Position numbers and translations under genes: made by a program. Positions 18,207 to 29,628 of a DNA stretch of 64,000 bases are shown in pieces. Position 1 is the first letter of the stretch. Every line of letters starts with the position of its first letter. Below the pieces are notes generated by a model. It was not told where the DNA came from. It did no database searches and saw only the letters and a program-made list of their open reading frames with translations. The stretch comes from an uncultured Propionibacteriaceae bacterium (GTDB lineage: Bacteria; Actinomycetota; Actinomycetes; Propionibacteriales; Propionibacteriaceae): assembly GCA_938046585.1 (NCBI GenBank), contig CALIWR010000005.1, forward strand, positions 62,001 through 126,000. The letters run 5' to 3'.

Positions 18207-19771
18207 CAGGACAACTCCTCCAGGGTCTTGGTCTGGCGGAAGCCCAGGTAGGAGACCACGCCGATGACGACAAAGATGATGATCGCGAATGCGCTGGCCA
18301 GGCCGTAGTCGCGCCCGGTGCCGGCGCCGAAAGCCACCTTGTAGACGAGCGAGATCAGCAGGTCGGTGGCGCCCGCGTCGATACTCGCCTCGGTGAACCG
18401 CGGTCCGCCCCGGGTCAGCATGAAGATCAGGGTGAAGTTGTTGAAGTTGAAGGCGAACGACGAGATCAGCAGCGGCGCTAGCGGGATCATCAGCAGGGGC
18501 AGTTTGATGTTCCAGAAGGTCTGCAACGCAGATGCTCCGTCCATCCGGGCCGCCTCGGTCAACTCCTCCGGGATCGACTGTAGGGCACCGGTGCAGACCA
18601 GGAACATGTACGGGAAACCAAGCCACAAGTTGACGATCAGCACCGTGGATCGGGCCAGCCAAGCGTTGTTAACCCAGTCCACGTGGGCGCCCCCGAGCAG
18701 GATCTCGTTGATGAAGCCGAATTCAGGGTTGAACAGGCCGCTCCAGATCAGTCCGGTCAGGAATGCGGGGAAGGCGTACGGCAGGATCATGATCGTCCGG
18801 TAGACCTTGCGGCCCCTCATCCGAGGGTCGTTGAACACGATCGCCAGGAACAGCCCGAGCGCGAAGGTAGCAAGGACCGACAAAAAGGCAAAGACGAAGG
18901 TCCAGACGGTCACCTTGAGCAGCGGGCCCCGGATCGACTGTTCCCCGAAAGCCTTGGCGAAGTTGGCGAAGCCCACGTTGATCTTCCAACCCGGCTCGAT
19001 CCGGCGGCCGTCGTTGGACACGTACGCACCGGTGCCGGTGTCGCGGTACACCGTCCCGTCCTTCGCGGTCATGGTGTCGGCTGCCCGGTCGTAGACCACG
19101 GACGGTTGATAGAGGTAGGAGACCTGGCCAGTCTGGGTACGCAGGTAGCCCTTGGCCGGGTCGCTGCTGAGTGGGACCTTCAGCTCGGTCACCTGCTGCG
19201 AACGGGCCAGGATGTCGCCTAGTTGCAGGATCGTGAAGCCATCGGCCCGGATCGGGGCCCCGGTGATCCCCACCTCGGCCCCGGTGACTTCGCTCAGCGG
19301 ATGGTTGGCGTCTCCGGCCAGAACCTTCTGGTCCTGGACCACCAGCATCCACAAGCCGCCATTCTTCTCCGCGATGGCGGTGGGGTATTCGGGTGAGTTC
19401 TCGACCCGCTCCTGGTTGTTGGCCTGGATCGCAGCGATCGCGTCGGCCTTGGTCGAGTTGTGTCCGTCGCTGTAGTTGGTGAAGGCCACGTAGGCCGAGT
19501 AGATCACGACGAAGATCTGGAAGACGAGCAGGAAGATCAGCCCGGGAGCCAGGTATTTGCCGGGCAAGAACCGATTCGGGACCAGGTAGATCACATTTAC
19601 CACCACGGTGGCCACCACTACGACGGCTAGGGCCGCCCATTCGGCGGCGGAAGCGAGTGCCATGGCGATGGCAACGGCGAAGGCGTCCACCAGGCCGAGC
19701 AGGACGATGCGGACCAGCAGGGTGGGAAGGGAGACGAAGCGCGTACCAGCGCTCGCTGGCTTGGTGTCCAT
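18206..19771 (-). CDS. malF: Maltose-type ABC transporter permease MalF
   Basis: 521-residue permease. The N-terminal part has extra hydrophobic segments (LVRIVLLGLVDAFAVAIAMA) and a large extracytoplasmic loop (about residues 125-270), as in MalF. A permease core follows with the EAA motif (ELTEAARMDGASA). Homology to MalF is clear from YLAPGLIF...AFTNYSDGHN. Start MDTKPASAG with AAAGGA upstream. It is separated from malE by 76 bases that hold a perfect inverted repeat. Confidence 0.92.
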   Translation of the reverse strand: MDTKPASAGTRFVSLPTLLVRIVLLGLVDAFAVAIAMALASAAEWAALAVVVVATVVVNVIYLVPNRFLPGKYLAPGLIFLLVFQIFVVIYSAYVAFTNYSDGHNSTKADAIAAIQANNQERVENSPEYPTAIAEKNGGLWMLVVQDQKVLAGDANHPLSEVTGAEVGITGAPIRADGFTILQLGDILARSQQVTELKVPLSSDPAKGYLRTQTGQVSYLYQPSVVYDRAADTMTAKDGTVYRDTGTGAYVSNDGRRIEPGWKINVGFANFAKAFGEQSIRGPLLKVTVWTFVFAFLSVLATFALGLFLAIVFNDPRMRGRKVYRTIMILPYAFPAFLTGLIWSGLFNPEFGFINEILLGGAHVDWVNNAWLARSTVLIVNLWLGFPYMFLVCTGALQSIPEELTEAARMDGASALQTFWNIKLPLLMIPLAPLLISSFAFNFNNFTLIFMLTRGGPRFTEASIDAGATDLLISLVYKVAFGAGTGRDYGLASAFAIIIFVVIGVVSYLGFRQTKTLEELS

Positions 19772-19807
19772 GGGTTCCTTTACCGGGCTGACGGGTTGAA
19801 GGGGGAA

Positions 19808-19840
19808 CCGTGGGTCCGCCCCGTACAGACGGACCCACGG
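19808..19840 (-). promoter_or_regulatory. Inverted repeat between malE and malF
   Basis: Perfect 11-bp stem CCGTGGGTCCG / CGGACCCACGG with an 11-base loop, just after the malE stop. It could stabilise the malE message or terminate part of the transcripts, giving more binding protein than permease. Inference from position. Confidence 0.6.
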
Positions 19841-19847
19841 TGCGGGA

Positions 19848-21089
19848 CTACGAGATCTTGCCCTGGACGGTATTGGCCATCTGAGTCCAGGCCGTGGCCG
19901 GGTCAGCTGCCTTACCGCTAATCAGAGTGGCTTCGGTGGTACCCCAGTCAGCCCAGACCTGGTCCATGGCCGGCACATTCGGCATCGGAACGCCGGTGAG
20001 GCCGATCTTGCCGAAGGCGGCCACATCCTTGTCGGCCTGGGCCGCCTCGAATGCGGCAGTCAGGGCCGGGGCCCGATTGCCGACCTTGTACAGCTCGGTC
20101 TGGACCTTCTCAGAGGCGATGTAGTTGAGCAGGAAGGTGTTCGCGGCGATCTGGTTCGGGCTCTTACTGGAAACGAAGAAACCATGGGATCCGACAAAGG
20201 GGGTCGCCGGATGCGACCCGGCGGCCGGGATCGGGTCGATCGCGTACGCGATGCCGGCCTGCTTGATGGCGGCCAGGTTCCATGGGCCGGTCAGGAAGTA
20301 GGGGGATGTCCCCTGCACGAACTGGTCCTTGGCGATGTCGGCGGAGACACTCAGATTGAGGACCTTGTCTTTGCCCCACTGCGCCAGCGCGGCGGCGAAC
20401 TGCTGACCGCCGGCATTGCCCATGGCCACGGTGCTTCCGTCGTAGGAGCCGTCCTCCTTGAGGGAGAAGACGGGTGCCCCGTACGAGGCCTGGAGCGGAT
20501 AAAGGTGGTAGGGATCCGCCGTCTTGGGGTCGAGCCCCACCAGCACCGGGTACTTGGCCTTGCCCTCGCTGACGGCGGTCTTGCCGGTGGCGACGAGGTC
20601 ATTCCAGGTGGCGGGCGCAGTCGGGGCCAGGGCGGTGTTACGCAGCAGGGCGATGTTCTCGATCGAGTACGGGACGCCGTACACCTTGCCCTGGTAGGTC
20701 ATCGCCTTGACCGTCACCGGCTGGAACGTGGAGGCTTTGTTGCCCAGTTCGACCGGGGCGACGACCCCGTTCTGCACCAGCTTGCCGGTCCAGTCGTGGG
20801 CGCCTATCAGGATGTCGGGGCCCTTGCCAGTCGGGATCTGGGTGATCGCTTCATCCCGGATCGTGGTGAAATCCTTGATGACCAGGTCGACCTTGACGCC
20901 GGTCTCCTTGGTGAACTGGGCGGCCACCTCCTGCAACACCGGCTGCCGGTTGGCGTCGATCCAGATTGTCAGCTGGCCCGTTAGGGCGGGCTTAGAGGAC
21001 GAGGCGCCGGCCGTGGAGGAGGTGGACCCACAACCGGTAAGGGCCAAGGCCGCCGAGGCGACGAGCGCGGCCACACCGAGAAGCTTCAT
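19848..21089 (-). CDS. malE: Maltose/maltodextrin-binding lipoprotein MalE
   Basis: Solute-binding lipoprotein of the importer, 413 residues. Signal peptide MKLLGVAALVASAALALTGC with lipobox Cys20. The mature part begins LTIWIDANRQPVLQEVAAQF and has GKGPDILIGAHDW, both closely resembling the maltose-binding protein family. ATG 21089 is chosen over longer frames because the signal peptide begins there and AAAGG lies upstream. Substrate maltose or maltodextrin is by family. No LacI-type regulator gene is adjacent; an imperfect repeat CCGACG-GGGGA-CGTCGG at 21121-21137 in the leader could be regulatory. Confidence 0.9.
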   Translation of the reverse strand: MKLLGVAALVASAALALTGCGSTSSTAGASSSKPALTGQLTIWIDANRQPVLQEVAAQFTKETGVKVDLVIKDFTTIRDEAITQIPTGKGPDILIGAHDWTGKLVQNGVVAPVELGNKASTFQPVTVKAMTYQGKVYGVPYSIENIALLRNTALAPTAPATWNDLVATGKTAVSEGKAKYPVLVGLDPKTADPYHLYPLQASYGAPVFSLKEDGSYDGSTVAMGNAGGQQFAAALAQWGKDKVLNLSVSADIAKDQFVQGTSPYFLTGPWNLAAIKQAGIAYAIDPIPAAGSHPATPFVGSHGFFVSSKSPNQIAANTFLLNYIASEKVQTELYKVGNRAPALTAAFEAAQADKDVAAFGKIGLTGVPMPNVPAMDQVWADWGTTEATLISGKAADPATAWTQMANTVQGKIS

Positions 21090-21270
21090 CGTTGAGTGGT
21101 GCCTTTCATGGGGATGCTCACCGACGGGGGACGTCGGCTCATCCCTTATCCAATCCCGGTTTCGGCGCACACACCACGATCTGACTGGCCTGGCTGACAA
21201 AAAGTTACCAATTCGGTACTCTGCGGCCGCTAGCTCCCTGCTCCGCGCGTCGGGGAGGGGGCGTCAAGAA

Positions 21271-21301
21271 CGGGGTCGGCCCGGCACTCGGGCCGACCCC
21301 G
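21271..21301 (-). terminator. Stem-loop terminator after hppA
   Basis: Perfect 11-bp repeat CGGGGTCGGCC / GGCCGACCCCG with a nine-base loop, 24 bases past the hppA stop on the minus strand. It separates hppA from the malE promoter region (21090-21270), in which I see no strong promoter match. Confidence 0.7.
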
Positions 21302-21324
21302 TCGGGGTGTTCAGATGGCGCGGA

Positions 21325-23844
<2,520 letters not shown>

Positions 23845-23981
23845 AGTAAGTTCCTCACCTTGTCGGGATTTCGGCATCCATGCCGTCATGATCGGGCACA
23901 CCTTACGGCTGGGACCGTGGTCTGGGGTTACGGGGGTCCCCAGTTGCCGTGGCTGGGCACGGGGAGGGCGGTCATCACCTG

Positions 23982-24593
23982 TCAGGCGTTGTTCCAGTCC
24001 AGCGGCCACCCCTTCTTCTCCAGCCGTCGGCGGACCCGTTCCAGGTCGGCATCAGCCGGCTTCTGGTGGATGTAGTCTTCAATCGCCGCGCTGACGTCGG
24101 CCGGAGTGGCGGGGGAGACCTTGGAGCGGCGCAGCGCCTTCGCGACCTGCTTGACCTCACTGCGAGTCAACCGACGCTGCAACAAGGCCAGCAACGGCAG
24201 GTAGTCGTGGGTGGGCACGCCCTCGGGGTATCCGGCCCGCAGCCAGCCGATTACCCGGGACAGGAAGGTGCCCTCGCTGGGTTCCTCATCGCTGTCATCG
24301 GCCTCGGCCAGTGGCCACCCGCCGAGCGCTAACCGGGCCGAAACCCGGCGCAGGTCGTCGCCGCCGACAGACTGGTAGGACCGGGCGGCGAGCAGGCTGT
24401 TGATCTGGTTGCCGGGGACCGTGTTCCCGTGGGATAACCGACCTAGGTCAGGGGCGATGGCCCGTACCTCGTCCTCGGTGAGGCGGCGGCGCAACTGGTG
24501 GAGCAGGGCCGGATAATCCGCCTGCGGTACTCCGTCTGGGTAGCCGGCCCGGATCCAGCCGAGAACGCGAGCAGTGGCGGTGGGATCTGCCAT
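23982..24593 (-). CDS. Protein with two DUF3349 domains
   Basis: 203 residues made of two copies of one ~90-residue unit. Each copy has W(I/L)RAGYP(D/E)GVP, a DY(P/L)xLL helix, RRLT..EV, and ends G(G/K)WPL. This matches DUF3349, a small all-helical actinobacterial domain of unknown function. The linker (about 97-108) is acidic. ATG lies two bases after the upstream small membrane protein, so it is in the pit operon. Function unknown; the operon suggests a link with phosphate or PPi. Confidence 0.75.
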   Translation of the reverse strand: MADPTATARVLGWIRAGYPDGVPQADYPALLHQLRRRLTEDEVRAIAPDLGRLSHGNTVPGNQINSLLAARSYQSVGGDDLRRVSARLALGGWPLAEADDSDEEPSEGTFLSRVIGWLRAGYPEGVPTHDYLPLLALLQRRLTRSEVKQVAKALRRSKVSPATPADVSAAIEDYIHQKPADADLERVRRRLEKKGWPLDWNNA

Positions 24594-24595
24594 GG

Positions 24596-24895
24596 TCAGC
24601 CTTTCCTAGTCAACGTCGGGGTGGTGTGCTCAAACGAGACGTCGTAGCCGAACCCGAAGGCGACGATGTACGTAATGCCCAGGCCGATCGCGACGATGAC
24701 GATCAGGAAACAGACCCCTGCCAAGACTGTTCCGACCGGATGGGGGCGTTCCTGGCTGATCTCAGCGTCGCCGCCCTTGCCGTAGGCGAGGGCGCGGACC
24801 CCCATGGCGAATACGTTGGGCAGGCCGGCTCCCAGTAGGAGCGAGGCCAGGAGCACTCGCCAGGCGCCCTCAAGGGCGAGGTAGACATTATTCAT
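24596..24895 (-). CDS. Small two-span membrane protein linked to Pit
   Basis: 99 residues starting MNNVYLALEGAWRVL. There are two hydrophobic segments (about 13-35 and 56-82) separated by a charged loop with KGGDAEISQERPHP. It overlaps the pit stop by four bases (ATGA), and the DUF3349 gene starts two bases after it. I do not recognise a named family. Close coupling suggests a subunit or regulator of the phosphate carrier, which is inference. Confidence 0.75.
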   Translation of the reverse strand: MNNVYLALEGAWRVLLASLLLGAGLPNVFAMGVRALAYGKGGDAEISQERPHPVGTVLAGVCFLIVIVAIGLGITYIVAFGFGYDVSFEHTTPTLTRKG

Positions 24896-26094
24896 GAGGC
24901 TGCTCCCGTCGTGGATTTGTCCCAGTCCGCGTTGACGTTGTTGTGGTCGATGGGGGCTCGTTGGGAACGGTGCCACAGATACCCGGCCGAAGCCGCGAGT
25001 AGCAGGAAGATCGTTGTCGCCCCAGCCGCTCCACCGATCAGATGCCCGACCAGCCACATCAGGGCGCCGACCAAGCCGGCCGCGGGAAGCGTGATCAACC
25101 AGGCCACGACCATCCGCAACGCCACTCCCCAGCGCACCTGGGCGCCCGGCGCCCCGACCCCCGAGCCGAGAATCGATCCGGTGGCGACATGAGTGGTGGA
25201 CAGGGCAAAGCCGAGGTGGCTAGAGGCCAGGATGGTCGCCGCAGAAGCCGATTCGGCCGCCAGCCCCTGGGGTGAGCTGATCTCAACGAGCCCTTTGCCG
25301 AGAGTTCGGATGACCCGCCAGCCGCCGGTGTATGTGCCCAGCGCGATCGCCAACGCACAGGCCACCTTGACCCATAACGGGACCGAGGTGGTGTTGCTCC
25401 ACTGTCCCGAGGCGATCAGGGCCAGGGTGATGACCCCCATGGTCTTCTGGGCGTCGTTGGTGCCATGTGCCAGCGACACTAGCGAGGCAGAACCGATCTG
25501 TCCCCACCGAAAGCCGGCCTCCCGATAGCTGTGGGCAACGCCAGAGGTGATCCGGAAGATCAGCCAGGTACCGACGGTCGACACGATCCCGGCGACGATC
25601 GGCGAAGCCAGCGCGGGGAGGATCACCTTGCCCACCACCCCGTCGAGCTTGGTCCCGTCCCCGGCCCACTTGACCATGGACGGGCCGAGACCGGCCATGG
25701 TGGCGCCAATCAAGCCGCCAAAGAGGGCATGGGAGGAGCTGGAGGGCAGCCCCAGCAACCAGGTCAGCAGATTCCAGACGATTCCGCCGACCAGGCCGGC
25801 CAGGATGATCAGCAGCAGGGTCTCTCCGCCACCGGCCAAGAGCGTGGGATCGGGGGCGCCGGTCGGGGTCTGGATCCGGATCACCGAGTTGGTGACGGTG
25901 AGGGCCACCTCGACCGAGAGGAAGGCGCCGATCAGGTTGAGGATGGCGGACAGGATCACCGCAGTCTTGGGTCGCAGGGCACCGGTAGCGATCGATGTCG
26001 CCATGGCATTGCCGGTGTCGTGAAAGCCGTTAGTGAAGTCGAACGCGATCGCGGTGATGGTCACCAGCGCGAGGATCAGGATCGCAGCTGTCAC
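24892..26094 (-). CDS. pit: Low-affinity inorganic phosphate transporter, Pit family
   Basis: 400-residue Pit/PiT carrier with about ten membrane segments. The duplicated signature is present as NGFHDTGNAMATSIATGAL near the N-terminus and AHGTNDAQKTMGVITLAL in the second half. It takes up metal-phosphate with protons. The GTG start has no Shine-Dalgarno sequence; CAGGCT on the minus strand (26101-26106) ends six bases before it, so the mRNA may be leaderless. It heads pit - small membrane protein - double DUF3349. Confidence 0.93.
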   Translation of the reverse strand: MTAAILILALVTITAIAFDFTNGFHDTGNAMATSIATGALRPKTAVILSAILNLIGAFLSVEVALTVTNSVIRIQTPTGAPDPTLLAGGGETLLLIILAGLVGGIVWNLLTWLLGLPSSSSHALFGGLIGATMAGLGPSMVKWAGDGTKLDGVVGKVILPALASPIVAGIVSTVGTWLIFRITSGVAHSYREAGFRWGQIGSASLVSLAHGTNDAQKTMGVITLALIASGQWSNTTSVPLWVKVACALAIALGTYTGGWRVIRTLGKGLVEISSPQGLAAESASAATILASSHLGFALSTTHVATGSILGSGVGAPGAQVRWGVALRMVVAWLITLPAAGLVGALMWLVGHLIGGAAGATTIFLLLAASAGYLWHRSQRAPIDHNNVNADWDKSTTGAAS

Positions 26095-26100
26095 GGGCTC

Positions 26101-26106
26101 AGCCTG
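26101..26106 (-). promoter_or_regulatory. Possible -10 box of leaderless pit
   Basis: CAGGCT on the minus strand ends six bases before the pit GTG. It matches TANNNT at A2 and T6 only, so it is weaker than the other leaderless cases. The divergent region to sufR is 249 bases and otherwise holds a small stem TCTGCC-AGCAC-GGCAGA. Confidence 0.35.
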
Positions 26107-26309
26107 CCACCCGGACCGTGGTTCGGTGAAATGGGTCGCAGTCTGGCAGGATGAGAATCGCGGTATCGCTCAGCAGAGCTACCGGCGTATGGAAAGTTCT
26201 GCCAGCACGGCAGATCTGGTTGTCGAGAGGCTGTGCCGTGGTCCGGTGGTAGCGCCGGGTGGCGACGACAGCGATAGTCCGAGGGTGTCTCGGGTGAGGG
26301 TGCCCTTAC

Positions 26310-26337
26310 TTGACTTGTCGCCCGTTTCGGAAAGACT
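26310..26337 (+). promoter_or_regulatory. sufR-suf operon promoter
   Basis: TTGACT (26310-26315), a 16-base spacer, then AAGACT (26332-26337). The expected transcription start falls on GTG 26344, so sufR is probably leaderless. Among the best -35/-10 pairs in the window. Confidence 0.6.
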
Positions 26338-26347
26338 GGCGTTGTGA
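26333..26347 (+). promoter_or_regulatory. Candidate SufR operator
   Basis: AGACT-GGCGT-TGTGA matches nine of ten fixed positions of the ACACT-N5-TGTGA motif that I recall being described for the mycobacterial SufR homologue. It overlaps both the -10 box and the start codon of sufR, an ideal place for autorepression. Motif recalled from literature, not searched. Confidence 0.5.
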
Positions 26348-27033
26348 AAACCCAGACCGCTGACCGGGCGCATTCCCAGGACGCGGACCTCGGGACCCGT
26401 GAGCGGGTGCTGGCATTGATCATGGAACGAGGCTCCGCGACGGCTGCTGGCTTGGCCCAGGTGCTGCAGCTGACGCCTGCCGCCGTACGACGCCACCTGG
26501 CCTCGCTGCAGGAGCAGGGACTGATCACCACCCGGGAACGCCGGTCGAACCAGGCTCGGGGTAGGGGGCGGCCGGCCAAGACCTATGTCGCCACAGACAA
26601 AGGCCGGGCCGAATTTGGCGCCGCCTACGACACTCTCGCCATCGAGGTGCTGTCGTACCTCGCCGCGCAGAACGGGCCCGAGTCGATCGCCCAATTCGCC
26701 CGGCAGCGGATTGCCCAGTTGGAACAGCGGCTGGCCGGAGCGCTGCCCGATGTGGCGGTTGATCATGCGAGCCTGGCTGAGGCCTTGGCCGAACTGTTGA
26801 CCGATGAGGGCTTCATGGCTCAGGTCCAACCCGTGGGCTCGGGTGAGCAACTGTGCCAGCACCACTGCCCGGTGGCCCATGTGGCGGCCCGGTTCCCGGA
26901 ACTTTGTGCGGCTGAGACCGAGGCCTTCTCCCGACTGCTGGGGTCACACGTCCAGCGGCTGGCGACCATCGCCCACGGCGACGGGGTCTGCACTACGCAC
27001 ATCCCTCGTCCGATCAGCAAGGAGACACCATGA
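26344..27033 (+). CDS. sufR: SufR, Fe-S-sensing repressor of the suf operon
   Basis: 229-residue winged-helix protein. The N-terminal HTH is LAQVLQLTPAAVRRHLASLQEQGL followed by a basic RGRGRPAK wing. The C-terminal Cys set is C-x3-C-x12-C-x27-C, suited to hold an Fe-S cluster. By family it represses suf when its cluster is loaded and frees the operon when Fe-S is short or oxidised. Its stop overlaps the sufB ATG, so repressor and operon are one transcript. GTG start supported by leaderless spacing. Confidence 0.92.
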   Translation: MKTQTADRAHSQDADLGTRERVLALIMERGSATAAGLAQVLQLTPAAVRRHLASLQEQGLITTRERRSNQARGRGRPAKTYVATDKGRAEFGAAYDTLAIEVLSYLAAQNGPESIAQFARQRIAQLEQRLAGALPDVAVDHASLAEALAELLTDEGFMAQVQPVGSGEQLCQHHCPVAHVAARFPELCAAETEAFSRLLGSHVQRLATIAHGDGVCTTHIPRPISKETP

Positions 27034-28472
27034 CCCAGACCCAGCCGACCGTCCCTGGCCTCGGCGGGACCCAAGATGAACATTTGGAGGCCCTCGGCAC
27101 GTACCGCTTCGGCTGGCACGACAGCGACGCCGCCGGAGCTTCGGCGCGACGTGGTCTCAATGAGGCGGTGGTCCGCGACATCTCGGCCAAGAAGAACGAG
27201 CCACAATGGATGCTGGAACGTCGGCTCAAGGCGCTGCGGATGTTCGACCGTAAACCGATGCCGACCTGGGCCGCTGACCTGTCGGAGATCGACTTCGACT
27301 CCATTAAGTACTTTGTCCGCTCCACCGAGAGGCAGGCCTCCAGCTGGGAAGAGCTGCCGGCGGACATTAAGAACACGTACGACCGGCTGGGGATCCCCGA
27401 CGCCGAGAAGAAACGTCTGGTAGCTGGGGTCGCTGCCCAGTACGAGTCGGAGGTCGTCTACCACAAGATCAACCAGGAACTTGAGCGGCAGGGCGTGATC
27501 TTTCTCGACACCGACACCGGTCTGCGGGAGCATCCCGAGATCTTCGAGGAATACTTCGGGTCGGTAATCCCGGCCGGCGATAACAAATTCGCCTCCCTGA
27601 ACACGGCCGTCTGGTCGGGGGGCTCTTTCGTCTACGTGCCCAAGGGTGCCCAGGTGTCGATCCCGCTGCAGGCATACTTCCGTATCAACACCGAGAACAT
27701 GGGCCAGTTCGAACGGACCCTGATCATTGTCGACGAGGACGCCTACGTCCACTACGTCGAAGGCTGCACCGCGCCGATCTACAAATCTGATTCGCTGCAT
27801 TCGGCGGTGGTCGAGATCATCATCAAGAAGGGTGCCCGCTGCCGGTACACGACCATCCAGAATTGGTCGAGTAACGTGTACAATCTGGTCACCAAACGCG
27901 CCACCTGCGCGGAGGGCGCCACCATGGAATGGATTGATGGCAACATCGGTTCCAAGGCCACCATGAAGTACCCGGCGGTCTGGTTGCTGGGTGAGCATGC
28001 TCGCGGTGAAACCCTTTCGATCGCCTTCGCTGGCGAGGGCCAGCACCAGGACACCGGGTCCAAGATGGTGCACGCTGCCCCACATACCTCAAGTTCGATC
28101 GTGTCGAAATCTGTCTCCCGGGGCGGAGGTCGGACCTCATACCGAGGCCTGGTGCATGTCAACCCGGGAGCCCATCACGCGGCCAGCTCGGTGAAATGCG
28201 ATGCATTGTTGGTCGACACCATCAGCCGTTCCGATACCTATCCCTACGTTGATGTCCGCGAGGACGATGTCTCCATGGCCCATGAGGCCACCGTTTCCAA
28301 GGTCTCCGAGGATCAGCTGTTCTACCTGATGAGCCGGGGGATGGGCGAGGACGAGGCGATGGCCATGATCGTGCGAGGTTTCGTCGAGCCGATCGCCCGG
28401 GAATTGCCGATGGAGTACGCGCTGGAATTGAACCGGCTGATCGAACTGCAGATGGAAGGGGCGGTGGGCTGA
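27030..28472 (+). CDS. sufB: Fe-S cluster assembly protein SufB
   Basis: 480-residue scaffold subunit of the SufBC2D complex, where Fe-S clusters are built in the cytosol. Conserved blocks include SVIPAGDNKFASLNTAVWSG, the beta-helix core with YVHYVEGCTAP, and the C-terminal ISRSDTYP and FYLMSRGM segments. AAGGAG precedes the ATG, which overlaps the sufR stop (ATGA). No intein is inserted, unlike in mycobacterial SufB. Confidence 0.97.
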   Translation: MTQTQPTVPGLGGTQDEHLEALGTYRFGWHDSDAAGASARRGLNEAVVRDISAKKNEPQWMLERRLKALRMFDRKPMPTWAADLSEIDFDSIKYFVRSTERQASSWEELPADIKNTYDRLGIPDAEKKRLVAGVAAQYESEVVYHKINQELERQGVIFLDTDTGLREHPEIFEEYFGSVIPAGDNKFASLNTAVWSGGSFVYVPKGAQVSIPLQAYFRINTENMGQFERTLIIVDEDAYVHYVEGCTAPIYKSDSLHSAVVEIIIKKGARCRYTTIQNWSSNVYNLVTKRATCAEGATMEWIDGNIGSKATMKYPAVWLLGEHARGETLSIAFAGEGQHQDTGSKMVHAAPHTSSSIVSKSVSRGGGRTSYRGLVHVNPGAHHAASSVKCDALLVDTISRSDTYPYVDVREDDVSMAHEATVSKVSEDQLFYLMSRGMGEDEAMAMIVRGFVEPIARELPMEYALELNRLIELQMEGAVG

Positions 28473-28473
28473 C

Positions 28474-29628
28474 GTGACGGCCACCAACAGCACAGACGCG
28501 GTCCGCCAGGCGGTGGAGACCGTCGAATCACACCTGCATCCGACCCCTTCCTGGTCACTCGCCGACCACCCAGTGCCGACCGGTCGGGAGGAGATCTGGC
28601 GGTTCACCCCGATCCGGCAGATCCGTCCCCTGCTCGACGACCGGTCCGGTGACCCCCTGGACTGGCAGATCCACTGCCCTGGCGCGGTCTCTAGCCGGGT
28701 GATTGGCAGCGTCGAGGCCCAGCAATTGGCCGCCGAAGCACCGGTCGACCGGGTCGCCGCGCTCGCGGCCCACCACGCCGGTAGCGCCCGGCTGGTGGAG
28801 ATCCCGGCCGAGGCCGAGCTCGCTGAACCCGTCACCATCGACCTGACCGGCCAGGGGCGGCAGGCCTGGGGCCATCTGGTGGTCCAGGTTGGGCATCACG
28901 CCAAAGCCACGATCATCCTCACCCACCAGGGCAGTGCCCGGTACGCCGCCAAGACTGACCTGTTGGTCGGCGACGGTGCCCAGGTCACCTTCGTCTCAGT
29001 GCAGGACTGGGCTGACGACAGCCTGCACGGCGCACAAAGCTCGGTACTGGTCGGGGTCGACGCTGCGGTCCGCACCGTGAGCATCACCCTGGGCGGGAAA
29101 CTGGTCCGGATCGCTGAAACCGCCCGCTACCAGGGCCCGGGGGGGCGGCTGGAACAGCTCGGGCTGTACTTCGTGGACGCCGGCCAGCACGTCGAGCACC
29201 GGCTCTTCGTCGACCACAACCAGCCCCGTACCGAGTCCGAGGTCGACTATCGCGGCGCCCTGCAGGGCGAGGGGGCCCACTCGGTGTGGGTGGGGGACGT
29301 GCTGATCCGGAAAGTCGCCGAACAGATCACGACGTACGAGTCGAATAAGAACCTGCTGCTTACCGACGGCTGCCGCGCCGACTCGGTACCCAATCTGGAG
29401 ATCGAGACCGGTGAGATCCACGGCGCTGGCCATGCTTCCACCACGGGGCGTTTCGACGACGAGCAACTGTTTTACCTGACCAGCAGGGGAATCCCCACCG
29501 AGGAGGCCCGGCGACTGGTAGTCCGCGGTTTCTTCGCCACGATTATCGCCAAGATCGGAGCTCCCGAGCTTGAACAGCGGCTACTGGAGGTCGTCGAGGC
29601 CGAGCTGGCGAAGTCGGTGAGTGTATGA
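28474..29628 (+). CDS. sufD: Fe-S cluster assembly protein SufD
   Basis: 384-residue paralogue of SufB that completes the SufBCD scaffold. The C-terminal half has DGCRADSVPNLEIETGEIHG, GHASTTGRFDDEQLFYL and TSRGIPTEEARRLVVRGF, which are SufD hallmarks. GTG start one base after the sufB stop; the stop overlaps the next gene by four bases. Acts with SufB and SufC. Confidence 0.95.
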   Translation: MTATNSTDAVRQAVETVESHLHPTPSWSLADHPVPTGREEIWRFTPIRQIRPLLDDRSGDPLDWQIHCPGAVSSRVIGSVEAQQLAAEAPVDRVAALAAHHAGSARLVEIPAEAELAEPVTIDLTGQGRQAWGHLVVQVGHHAKATIILTHQGSARYAAKTDLLVGDGAQVTFVSVQDWADDSLHGAQSSVLVGVDAAVRTVSITLGGKLVRIAETARYQGPGGRLEQLGLYFVDAGQHVEHRLFVDHNQPRTESEVDYRGALQGEGAHSVWVGDVLIRKVAEQITTYESNKNLLLTDGCRADSVPNLEIETGEIHGAGHASTTGRFDDEQLFYLTSRGIPTEEARRLVVRGFFATIIAKIGAPELEQRLLEVVEAELAKSVSV

